In this document: piece after piece, positions 7,977 to 15,098 of the stretch
Layout of the letters: each line of letters starts with the position of its first letter
How positions within the stretch are numbered: the first letter of the stretch is position 1
Source: an uncultured Acetobacter sp.
GTDB lineage: Bacteria; Pseudomonadota; Alphaproteobacteria; Acetobacterales; Acetobacteraceae
Reading direction: 5' to 3'
Length of the DNA stretch: 25,357 bases
NCBI GenBank assembly: GCA_937900755.1
Contig: CALCDN010000073.1
Coordinates: 1-25,357, forward strand
Notes under the pieces: generated by a model
What the model was told of the DNA's origin: nothing
Seen by the model: only the letters and a program-made list of their open reading frames with translations
Database searches by the model: none
Program-made: the position numbers and the translations under genes

Positions 7977-8960
7977 ATGGAAATTCCCGCACGGCAGTCC
8001 CTGCCCGCGATGAAACAGGCCCCTTCCCAGCAGGGAAGACAAAAGGGTGACCCCGCCTTCAGGCTTCTGGTTACGGCAACAGGTGTTGGCGTGCTGGTTG
8101 TTCTGGGCGCCATCATTGCCGTTATGGTGAGTGGCGGCTGGAAGGCGTTTGCAACCTTTGGTCCGGGCTTTCTGGTTTCCGCAGTATGGAACCCGGTCAC
8201 GCAGCATTTCGGGGCGGCAGCCCCTGTCTTTGGCACAGTTATCAGCAGTGCGCTGGCCCTGCTTGTGGCCGTGCCGCTGGCTTTTGGCACCGCCTTCTGG
8301 CTGACCGCCCTTGCCCCGCCTTCGGCTGCGGCGGTCATTGGCATGGCGGTGCAGCTTCTGGCGGCCGTGCCATCCATTATTTTTGGCATGTGGGGCTTTT
8401 TTGTGGTGGTGCCGGTGGTGGCGCACTACGTCCAGCCCGCCGCCCGCCAGTTTCTGGGGCATGTGCCCGGCCTGTCCGCCCTTGTGGCGGGTGCCCCCTT
8501 TGGCACGGGGCTGTTTACGGCGGCCCTTATTCTGGCGGTCATGATCACCCCCTCCATTACCGCGGTCATGCGCGACGTGTTCCTGTCCATGCCCACCGTC
8601 CTGCGGGAGAGCGGGTACGGCCTGGGGGCCACCCGGTGGGAGGTCATGCGCTACGTGGTGCTGCCGTGGTCCCGCCAGGGGGTTGTGGGGGGCATTGTGC
8701 TGGGCATGGGCCGCGCCATGGGCGAGACCATGGCCGTAACCTTTGTGATCGGGGACAGCAACCACATTGGCTGGTCGCTGTTCGCACCGGCCAACACCAT
8801 TGCCTCGCTGATCGCCCTTGAATTCCCCGAAAGCCCGGCAGGGAGCCTCAAGCTGGCGTCCCTCATGGCTCTGGGCGCCATTCTTATGGCCATATCCTTT
8901 GTAACACTCTGGTTCTCCCGCTGGCTGCTGGCCCGTGGCGAACAGGCAGCAGGACGGTGA
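7977..8960 (+). CDS. pstC: Phosphate ABC transporter permease PstC
   Basis: Inner-membrane subunit of the high-affinity phosphate importer. At 327 aa it is close to E. coli PstC (319). It has a short basic N-terminus, a first helix (LLVTATGVGVLVVLGAIIAVM), five more helices, and the ABC-permease coupling loop near RESGYGLGATRWEVMRYVVLPWSRQGVVGGIVLGMGRAMGET (given here as landmarks, residues about 213-255). The ATG at 7977 is chosen for GGAGA five bases upstream and because it gives family-like length. It starts the pstC-pstA-pstB-phoU operon. No pstS precedes it, so the phosphate-binding protein must be encoded elsewhere. A Pho-box-like sequence lies about 100 bases upstream. Confidence 0.95.
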   Translation: MEIPARQSLPAMKQAPSQQGRQKGDPAFRLLVTATGVGVLVVLGAIIAVMVSGGWKAFATFGPGFLVSAVWNPVTQHFGAAAPVFGTVISSALALLVAVPLAFGTAFWLTALAPPSAAAVIGMAVQLLAAVPSIIFGMWGFFVVVPVVAHYVQPAARQFLGHVPGLSALVAGAPFGTGLFTAALILAVMITPSITAVMRDVFLSMPTVLRESGYGLGATRWEVMRYVVLPWSRQGVVGGIVLGMGRAMGETMAVTFVIGDSNHIGWSLFAPANTIASLIALEFPESPAGSLKLASLMALGAILMAISFVTLWFSRWLLARGEQAAGR

Positions 8961-8962
8961 GG

Positions 8963-9838
8963 ATGAAGGCGAACAATACCCTCATGCGGGCGGACCGTTC
9001 CGCCTCGCTGCTGTGGCGGCGCCACCTGTGCGACAAGCTGGCCACGGCCATGAGCTGGCTTGGCATGCTCATTGTGGTGTTCATGCTCGGCTCCATCCTG
9101 TGGACCCTGTTCAAAAACGGTCTGGCGGGCATGAGCGTGCACCTGTTCACCATGTCCATGGCAGCCCCCGGGCAGCCCGGCGGGCTGGCCAACGCCATTG
9201 TGGGCAGCATTATCCAGACCGGCCTTGCCATTCTCATTGGTGCGCCAGCCGGGCTGATGACGGGCATCTACCTGGCCGAATATGGCACAACCAGCCGTCT
9301 GGCCCGCATTGTGCGCTTTGTGTCGGACATGCTGCTCTCGGCACCGTCCATCCTGATCGGCCTGTTCATCTACATGATGCTGGTTGTGCCCTTTGGCCAC
9401 TTTTCGGGCCTGTCGGGTGCGGTCGCACTGGCCATTCTGGCCATGCCCATTGTGGTCCGCACGACCGAGGACATGCTGCGCCTGGTCCCTGTGGCCATGC
9501 GTGAGGCGGGCATTGCGCTGGGGGCGCCCAAATGGCGGGTTATCCTGTTCATTTGCGTGCGCGCCGTGCGCGCGGGCATCATGACCGGCGTGCTGCTGGC
9601 CATAGCCCGTGTCGCGGGGGAAACCGCGCCACTGCTGTTTACCTCGCTGGGCAATTCCGAATGGTCGCTCGACCTTGGGCGCCCCATGGCCAGCCTGCCC
9701 GTGGCAATCTACCAGTACGCTGGCTCGGCCTATCAGGACTGGATGCAGCAGGCATGGACCGGCGCGCTACTGGTGACCCTGGGTGTGCTTATTATTAATA
9801 TTGTAGTGCGGGTCGGAACCCGCGGAGGACGGTCATGA
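8963..9838 (+). CDS. pstA: Phosphate ABC transporter permease PstA
   Basis: Second membrane subunit of the phosphate importer, 291 aa, with six predicted helices. The first hydrophobic segment is WLGMLIVVFMLGSILWTLF. The permease motif is REAGIALGAPKWRV, followed by ARVAGETAPLLFTSLGN, which is typical of PstA. The ATG at 8963 lies 8 bases after AGGA. A GTG at 8957, overlapping the pstC stop, is an alternative but is too close to that ribosome site. It overlaps pstB by four bases (ATGA), indicating coupled translation. PstA and PstC form the translocation channel, energised by PstB. Confidence 0.95.
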   Translation: MKANNTLMRADRSASLLWRRHLCDKLATAMSWLGMLIVVFMLGSILWTLFKNGLAGMSVHLFTMSMAAPGQPGGLANAIVGSIIQTGLAILIGAPAGLMTGIYLAEYGTTSRLARIVRFVSDMLLSAPSILIGLFIYMMLVVPFGHFSGLSGAVALAILAMPIVVRTTEDMLRLVPVAMREAGIALGAPKWRVILFICVRAVRAGIMTGVLLAIARVAGETAPLLFTSLGNSEWSLDLGRPMASLPVAIYQYAGSAYQDWMQQAWTGALLVTLGVLIINIVVRVGTRGGRS

Positions 9839-10665
9839 GCATAGAGGTTCCCGTAAAGACGGCAGGCATGACCCAACCGGACAGTGCGATCGCCCCCAAG
9901 GAGGCCCCGCACCCCGTGGCCATGCAGGTCAAGGGTCTGAACTTCTATTACGGCACGTCCCACGCCCTGCATGACATTTCGCTCGATTTTCCCGAGCGGA
10001 GCGTTACGGGCATGATCGGCCCTTCAGGCTGCGGCAAGTCCACGTTGCTGCGCGTGCTCAACCGGATGTATGATCTGTATCCCGGCCAGCGCGCCACGGG
10101 CGAAGTGATCTTTGACAAGCAGAATATCCTCCATTCCGGGGTGGACCTTAACGTCCTGCGTTCACGCATTGGCATGGTGTTTCAAAAACCCACGCCATTC
10201 CCCATGTCCATCTACGACAACATCGCCTTTGGCATCCGCCTGCACGAGCGTGTTTCCCGCTCCGAAATGGACGGACGGGTGGAGGACGCCCTGCGCCGCG
10301 TGGCTCTCTGGTCCGAAGTGCAGGACCGGCTGAGTGCATCGGCCACCGCCCTGTCGGGTGGGCAGCAGCAGCGCCTGTGCATTGCCCGCACCATTGCCGT
10401 GCGCCCCGAAGTGATTTTGCTCGACGAGCCGACAAGTGCGCTCGACCCGGTCTCCACCGCCCGGATCGAGGAGTTGCTGGATGAGCTTAAAACCGAGTTC
10501 ACCATCGCCATTGTCACGCACAACATGCAGCAGGCCGCGCGTTGCGCGGACCAGGTGGCGTTTTTCTATATGGGGCGGCTGATCGAGGTGGACAGCACCG
10601 CCCGCATGTTCACCACCCCGCGTGAACAGCAGACGCAGGACTACATCACAGGCCGCTTTGGCTAA
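9835..10665 (+). CDS. pstB: Phosphate ABC transporter ATP-binding protein PstB
   Basis: ATPase subunit of the phosphate importer, cytoplasmic face of the inner membrane, 276 aa. It has Walker A GPSGCGKST (residues 62-70), the Q-loop in MVFQKPTPFPMSIYDN (typical of PstB), signature LSGGQQQRLCIAR, Walker B VILLDEPTSALDP, and H-loop VTHNMQQAAR. An N-terminal extension of about 25 residues, rich in Pro/Ala, precedes the ABC core and is absent from the E. coli protein. The ATG overlaps the pstA stop by four bases. phoU follows after 33 bases. Confidence 0.98.
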   Translation: MSIEVPVKTAGMTQPDSAIAPKEAPHPVAMQVKGLNFYYGTSHALHDISLDFPERSVTGMIGPSGCGKSTLLRVLNRMYDLYPGQRATGEVIFDKQNILHSGVDLNVLRSRIGMVFQKPTPFPMSIYDNIAFGIRLHERVSRSEMDGRVEDALRRVALWSEVQDRLSASATALSGGQQQRLCIARTIAVRPEVILLDEPTSALDPVSTARIEELLDELKTEFTIAIVTHNMQQAARCADQVAFFYMGRLIEVDSTARMFTTPREQQTQDYITGRFG

Positions 10666-10698
10666 AGGCCATTAGGGTAAGGCACGGAGGAAAGCGTT

Positions 10699-11415
10699 AT
10701 GGGCAACGAACCCGCACATACCATTACCCGCTACGATCAGGAGCTTGATCGGCTGCGTGGCATTGTGGCGCGCATGGGTGGCTTGGTGGAGCGGCAGACC
10801 GCTCAGGCCATTGCCGCCGTGGTGAACCAGAATGAAGAAGCCGCTCTGGAACCCCCCGAGCTGGACCCCGAAGTGGACGCGCTCGAACGCGAGGCCGAAA
10901 TGCTGGCCATTCGTATTCTGGCCCTGCGCGCGCCCATGGCCGTGGACCTGCGCGTTATTGTCGCCGTGCTCAAGATGAGCGGCGACCTTGAACGGATCGG
11001 GGACTACGCATCCTCCATCGCGCGCAGGGCCGCCAAGGTGGAGGTCCTGGACGGGGCCATTTCCTTCAGCGCCCTGCGCGCGATGGCCCGCCTGGTGCAG
11101 GAAAACCTGCACATGGCCGTGGAATCCATGGTCGAGAACGATGCCGAGCGCGCACAGGAAGTGTGGAAAGCCGATACGGCGGTGGACGAACTGTACACCA
11201 CCATGTTCCGCGAACTGGTGACCTACATGATGGAAGACCCCCGCAAGATCGGGCCGTGTATCCATCTGCTGTTCGTGGCCAAGAACCTTGAGCGGATCGG
11301 GGACCACGCCACCAATATTGCCGAGCGTGTGTATTACGCAGTCACGGGTGAAATGCTGCCATCCGTGCGCCCGCGCGGGGGTGCTGCGCGCACCAACATC
11401 GAGCAGCCCGAATAA
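10699..11415 (+). CDS. phoU: Phosphate signalling complex protein PhoU
   Basis: Cytoplasmic regulator that links the Pst transporter to the PhoR/PhoB system and restrains phosphate uptake and Pho gene expression. It has 238 residues in two three-helix repeats. Each repeat carries the metal-binding motif: DLERIGDYASSIA in the first and NLERIGDHATNIAE in the second. GGAGG lies 8 bases before the ATG. It is the last gene of the pst operon and ends at a strong terminator. phoB and phoR are not next to it. Confidence 0.97.
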   Translation: MGNEPAHTITRYDQELDRLRGIVARMGGLVERQTAQAIAAVVNQNEEAALEPPELDPEVDALEREAEMLAIRILALRAPMAVDLRVIVAVLKMSGDLERIGDYASSIARRAAKVEVLDGAISFSALRAMARLVQENLHMAVESMVENDAERAQEVWKADTAVDELYTTMFRELVTYMMEDPRKIGPCIHLLFVAKNLERIGDHATNIAERVYYAVTGEMLPSVRPRGGAARTNIEQPE

Positions 11416-11495
11416 GGGCCTTCGGGCAAACGGGTGGCCTGTCCGGCGGGCCGTTTGTGGCGTTTGCGCATCGGGCTACGGGACGGTGCCAAGGC

Positions 11496-11537
11496 ACGGG
11501 CACTCTGGCTTTAAACAGGCCGGGGTGCCCGTTTTTT
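11496..11537 (+). terminator. Rho-independent terminator of the pst-phoU operon
   Basis: ACGGGCAC pairs with GTGCCCGT, with a shorter inner stem (CTGG with CCGG), and runs into six T residues (11532-11537). Confidence 0.88.
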
Positions 11538-11568
11538 GTTGGTTGGCAGGCGGCCGGGGCAAGCCCGC

Positions 11569-12444
11569 TCAACTGGTCCTGGTATCAAAAAACGTATGAT
11601 GCAGCCCCTCCGCCAGCCCAATGGGGGTGACCCCCAGCGTGGTCCGCATGGGGGTGATATCAAAATTCTTGTTCTCCAGCAGGCGGCGGATCTCGTCGGG
11701 GCCGATGCGCGGCAGGCCGGGGATATGGGACGCCATGCGGGCAAGGGGTACAAGCACTCCCGCCGGGAGTGTTATGGCCGGGCGTGGGCCAAGCCCCGCG
11801 GCTTCGGCCACCATGGCGGCGAACTGGCGGTAGGGCAGTGCGTCCGCCCCGGCAATGACCATGCTGTGCGGCCCGTTCCACGCCGTGTTCAGGGCGGCCA
11901 GAATGGACGCGGTGACATCGCCTTGCCAGATGGGCTGCACCAGTGCGCGCCCGCCACCGGGCAGGGGGATGAACGGGAGGTAGCGCAGCAGCGCGGCCAG
12001 GCGCTGCACGTTGTTTTCGCCCTGTGCGCCATAGATCATGGTGGGGTGCAGGATAACGCCATTGCGGCCCGAGGCCAGCAGGGCCTGTTCCCCCGCCAGC
12101 ACGCCATTGCCGTGGGCATCGGGCCAGTGGGTGAATTTGCGGGTGCTGCCAAGGCACACCAGCCGGGCTGTGGGGGGGCTCGCGGCCAGCAGCGCGGGAA
12201 TGTGGCGGGCGTGGGCTGTGCACACAATGCGCGTGGCGTCGGCCAGCGCTGCGCGCAGTGGCCCGGTCGGGCCGCTCAGGTCCGCAACCCGCACGCCGCC
12301 AAGGCCGGTTGCACGGGCGGGGTTGCGCGCAATGGGCACAACCGGCGTGCCCCGCACCGCCAGGGCCCGGCATAAGGCCCGCCCGGACCGGCCCGGGGCC
12401 CCCAGAACATGCCCGGGGGACTGGTCGGGGGAGGTCTGCTGCAT
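11569..12444 (-). CDS. Atypical SDR / NAD(P)-dependent epimerase-like protein
   Basis: A 291-residue Rossmann-fold protein of the extended or atypical SDR group. The N-terminal nucleotide-binding motif is VLGAPGRSGRAL (GxxGxxG), followed by LAVRGTPVVPIARNPA, where R sits at the usual NADP-binding position. Later landmarks are RLVCLGSTRKFTHW, then HPTMIYGAQGENNVQRLAALLR and the substrate-domain motif VQPIWQGDVTASILAALN. These resemble NDUFA9-like or nucleoside-diphosphate-sugar epimerase-like proteins. A standard YxxxK is not evident (Y is missing next to STRK), so catalysis is uncertain. The ATG at 12444 has only a weak AGG upstream. It lies 39 bases after the YdgA-like gene and is probably cotranscribed with it. 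Confidence 0.82.
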   Translation of the reverse strand: MQQTSPDQSPGHVLGAPGRSGRALCRALAVRGTPVVPIARNPARATGLGGVRVADLSGPTGPLRAALADATRIVCTAHARHIPALLAASPPTARLVCLGSTRKFTHWPDAHGNGVLAGEQALLASGRNGVILHPTMIYGAQGENNVQRLAALLRYLPFIPLPGGGRALVQPIWQGDVTASILAALNTAWNGPHSMVIAGADALPYRQFAAMVAEAAGLGPRPAITLPAGVLVPLARMASHIPGLPRIGPDEIRRLLENKNFDITPMRTTLGVTPIGLAEGLHHTFFDTRTS

Positions 12445-12483
12445 GGTGCGCGCCTGCTGCGGGGTCCTGTGGGGTTTAAGGCT

Positions 12484-13824
12484 TTAGTGCGCCTGCACGG
12501 ACAGTCCGATTTTTTGCGCCAGTTCAGGCATGGAGGCCAGGTTGCCCAGTGTGGCCACCACCAGCATGAGCGGCATGGGCTGGATGGGCTTGATGCCAAC
12601 GCTCAGGGTCTGCTTGCCCGGATTGGCCAGCCAGTGGAAGAAACCGGCAAAGGCGGGGTTCTGCGCCGTGGCGGACTGGGACTGCACAAAGGCCAGAAAA
12701 GCCTGTGGCGGCAGGCCACGGGCGGAGGCCACTGCCCCCAGTGCTTTGGGCACCAGGCCGTGGTCAATATAGGTCATGGCCATGGAGATCACCTGCATGT
12801 CCGCGTTGTTGTCGGTCAGCATGGAGGCGGAATTCGCCTGCCCGAATTCACCATTCATGTGCAGCCGCCCCATGTTGGCGGAGTCGACGCTGAAGGTTTC
12901 CACGTGCAGTGCGCCGGTTTTGGGCGTGTACGTGTCGTTGAGCACAACATTGCCGACAAAACGGTCATACCCGAGCGAGGGCAGCCAGCCCATGTTGGGC
13001 ACGGCGGGCAGCAGTTCCAGCTCTTGTACGCTGGTGACTTCCTGCTCCGTGGTGTCGGTATGGTTGGCGTGCGAGAGCACGCGCCTTGCGCGCATGAGCG
13101 GGGCTGTGCCGTCCATGCTCAACTGGTCAATGGTGACGTCGCGCGTGCCGGGGTGGGTGGTGTAGGGCGCGCCCGTGGTCAGGGTCTTGTAAAGGTCGGC
13201 CAGGGCCACGCCGTCCACCACGACGGAGTCGGCGTGGATATGCCGTGGTGGCGCCACATCGGTGGAAAGCAGCACGTTGCGGGCCTGCAGGTGCGATGTC
13301 TCGTTCGCGCCAAAGTTGTCCATGCTCGCGGTGTCGGCCGACAGGTCGGACTGTAACGTGCTGACAAACCCGTGCAGCCCCGTGGCCTGCGCGTAGCCGA
13401 TGCTCAGGGTTTGCACGCCCGGTGCCGTGGGGTCCTCGGCCTTGGTGGGCAGGGCCAGGTCGTCCATTTCCACCGTTTTCAGGTGCAGGCTGCCTGCGGG
13501 GTCGGCGAGCTGGAAGTTGCGAAAGCTCAGGTGGTTAATCCGCGTGACGTCGGAATCCTGTGTGTCGGGCTTGGTCAGTTCCGCTTCATCCGCGGTCATG
13601 GTTTCCGGCCCCTGGCGGAAGACAAGCCCGTAAAAGCGCACGCTGCGGCCCAGAAGCCCGGGTTTTGCGCGGGAATAGGTGAAGGAGACATCCGGGCCAA
13701 GCGCCTGCTTGAACCGCTCGATCCCTTTGTCGACCATGACATGTTCCGCATGGTGGGCGCCAAACCACGCGATCCCGCCAAGAATGGCAATGCCAGAGAC
13801 CGTGACAAGAACGTTCTTCTTCAC
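12484..13824 (-). CDS. Exported or membrane-anchored YdgA/DUF945-like protein
   Basis: A 446-residue protein with a basic start (KKN) and one hydrophobic segment (VLVTVSGIAILGGIAWFGA), acting as a signal peptide or anchor. The rest is largely periplasmic with a repeating beta-strand pattern. The order of features is like YdgA/DUF945 and AsmA-type proteins: an early segment with FTYSRAKPGLLGRSVRFYGL, a middle of short strands (ADSVVVDGVALADL, DVTIDQLSMDG), and a C-terminal helical end with ALGAVASARGLPPQAFLAFV. The family match is by pattern and is uncertain. The start is GTG at 13824, with AGGA 10 bases upstream. It shares its upstream region with rplM and lies upstream of the atypical SDR. 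Confidence 0.68.
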   Translation of the reverse strand: MKKNVLVTVSGIAILGGIAWFGAHHAEHVMVDKGIERFKQALGPDVSFTYSRAKPGLLGRSVRFYGLVFRQGPETMTADEAELTKPDTQDSDVTRINHLSFRNFQLADPAGSLHLKTVEMDDLALPTKAEDPTAPGVQTLSIGYAQATGLHGFVSTLQSDLSADTASMDNFGANETSHLQARNVLLSTDVAPPRHIHADSVVVDGVALADLYKTLTTGAPYTTHPGTRDVTIDQLSMDGTAPLMRARRVLSHANHTDTTEQEVTSVQELELLPAVPNMGWLPSLGYDRFVGNVVLNDTYTPKTGALHVETFSVDSANMGRLHMNGEFGQANSASMLTDNNADMQVISMAMTYIDHGLVPKALGAVASARGLPPQAFLAFVQSQSATAQNPAFAGFFHWLANPGKQTLSVGIKPIQPMPLMLVVATLGNLASMPELAQKIGLSVQAH

Positions 13825-13899
13825 CCGTTGGAAATCCTGCTGTTTTCACCACAGTCTTTAGCTTTAGTGCATGCGGGAGAGGCGGGCAAGCGGGGATGC

Positions 13900-13913
13900 G
13901 GTAACATGTTACC
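13900..13913. promoter_or_regulatory. Perfect 14-bp palindrome GGTAACATGTTACC
   Basis: It lies between the divergent YdgA-like gene and rplM, 45 bases upstream of the rplM -35 element. Size and symmetry suggest a dimeric regulator site. The regulator is unknown. Confidence 0.45.
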
Positions 13914-13957
13914 TAGAGAAAAATGCCTGAAAATACGGTCATTAACTGCAATACCTC

Positions 13958-13986
13958 TTGACGGGGGGGGCGGCACCCATCATAAC
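13958..13986 (+). promoter_or_regulatory. Promoter of rplM-rpsI
   Basis: -35 TTGACG, 17-base spacer, -10 CATAAC. The spacer begins in a run of eight G (13963-13970 including the last -35 base). It lies about 40 bases before the rplM start. Confidence 0.7.
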
Positions 13987-14027
13987 GCGCCATCAATACG
14001 CAACTGTTCTCATATGGAATCAGTGTC

Positions 14028-14504
14028 ATGAAGACCACCCTCTCGCTGAAGCCCGCGGAGGTGACGAAGAACTGGATCCTGATCGATGCCGAAGGTCTCG
14101 CTCTGGGTCGTCTCGCCGTCATCATCGCCACGCGCCTGCGCGGCAAGCACAAGCCTCAGTTCACCCCGCATGTCGATTGCGGCGACCATGTTGTTGTCAT
14201 CAACGCCGAAAAAGTGGCGCTGACCGGCAACAAGGCGGACCAGAAGCTCTTTCATTACCACACCGGCTATGCTGGCGGTATCAAGACCCGTACGGTCACG
14301 CAGCGCCTGACCGGCAAGCACCCCGGCCACCTGGTCGAAAAGGCAGTTGAACGCATGATTACGCGTGGTCCGCTCCAGCGTGACCAGATGCGTAACCTGC
14401 ATGTGTATGCTGGCGCTGAACACCCCCACGGTGGTCAGACCCCCCAGGTGCTTGACGTTGCGGGCATGAACCGCAAAAACGTCGTTAACGCTCAGAAGGG
14501 CTGA
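14028..14504 (+). CDS. rplM: 50S ribosomal protein L13 (uL13)
   Basis: Large-subunit ribosomal protein, 158 aa, of the usual alphaproteobacterial length. Landmarks are the N-terminal NWILIDAEGLALGRLAVIIA, then GDHVVVINAEKVALTGNK, YHTGYAGGIKTRT and VERMITRGPLQRDQMRNLHVYAGAEHPH. Codon use is less extreme in GC than that of neighbours, as expected for a highly expressed gene. The ATG at 14028 is followed by rpsI after four bases, the conserved L13-S9 pair. Confidence 0.99.
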   Translation: MKTTLSLKPAEVTKNWILIDAEGLALGRLAVIIATRLRGKHKPQFTPHVDCGDHVVVINAEKVALTGNKADQKLFHYHTGYAGGIKTRTVTQRLTGKHPGHLVEKAVERMITRGPLQRDQMRNLHVYAGAEHPHGGQTPQVLDVAGMNRKNVVNAQKG

Positions 14505-14508
14505 GACA

Positions 14509-14997
14509 ATGTCTGAAACTCAGGAACGCACAGGCACGCTGGCCGATCTGAAGACCGTTGCACCGGTTCTGGCCGATTCCGCTCCGGTCTACGAAGCCAA
14601 GCGTGACGCACAGGGTCGCTCCTACGCCACAGGCCGCCGTAAGGATGCCGTGGCCCGCGTATGGATCAAGCCGGGTAAAGGTGAAGTCACCGTTAACGGC
14701 CGTCCGGTTGTTCAGTATTTCGCACGCCCCGTGCTGCGCATGCTGCTCACCCAGCCCTTCCTCGTCTCCGATCGCTACAACCAGTTTGACGTGGTCTGCA
14801 CCGTAACCGGTGGCGGCCTGTCCGGCCAGGCTGGTGCGGTTCGTCACGGCATCAGCCGTGCGCTGACCCACTACGAACCCGAACTGCGCAGCATCCTCAA
14901 GGCTGCTGGCTTCCTGACCCGCGATTCGCGTCAGGTTGAACGTAAAAAGTACGGTCGCGCCAAGGCCCGTCGTTCCTTCCAGTTCAGCAAGCGCTGA
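14509..14997 (+). CDS. rpsI: 30S ribosomal protein S9 (uS9)
   Basis: Small-subunit ribosomal protein, 162 aa. After an N-terminal extension of about 38 residues typical of alphaproteobacteria comes the S9 core: YATGRRKDAVARVWIKPG, VNGRPVVQYF, VTGGGLSGQAGAVRHGISRAL and KAGFLTRDSRQVERKKYG-like sequence. The C-terminus FQFSKR ends in the conserved SKR tail that contacts P-site tRNA. It is translated four bases after rplM and ends at a strong terminator. Confidence 0.99.
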   Translation: MSETQERTGTLADLKTVAPVLADSAPVYEAKRDAQGRSYATGRRKDAVARVWIKPGKGEVTVNGRPVVQYFARPVLRMLLTQPFLVSDRYNQFDVVCTVTGGGLSGQAGAVRHGISRALTHYEPELRSILKAAGFLTRDSRQVERKKYGRAKARRSFQFSKR

Positions 14998-15030
14998 TCT
15001 GGTTCGAACTTCGGTTTTTCGTTCGGCGAG

Positions 15031-15064
15031 CGGGCGGGGGGACTTTGGTCCTCCCGCCCGTTTT
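15031..15064 (+). terminator. Rho-independent terminator of rplM-rpsI
   Basis: A 13-bp GC-rich stem (CGGGCGGGGGGAC with GTCCTCCCGCCCG, one G-T pair) with a TTTG loop is followed by four T. Confidence 0.9.
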
Positions 15065-15068
15065 GCGT

Positions 15069-15098
15069 TCAGGGAGCCAGAAATCAGGGAGCCAGAAA
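15069..15098. repeat. Exact tandem duplication of 15 bp at the end of the S10 peptidase gene
   Basis: TCAGGGAGCCAGAAA occurs twice back to back. On the minus strand each unit reads Phe-Leu-Ala-Pro-stop. The stop used is in the first copy met, at 15084-15086; the second copy lies just outside the gene. Confidence 0.95.

Noticed and set aside
12481..13870. GCTTTAGTGC present both at the stop and upstream of the YdgA-like gene
   Set aside because: A ten-base match in the same orientation without other element features; likely chance.
15001..15025. GGTTCGAAC after rpsI, resembling the T-loop of a tRNA
   Set aside because: No acceptor, D or anticodon stems can be built around it; it lies just before the rpsI terminator.
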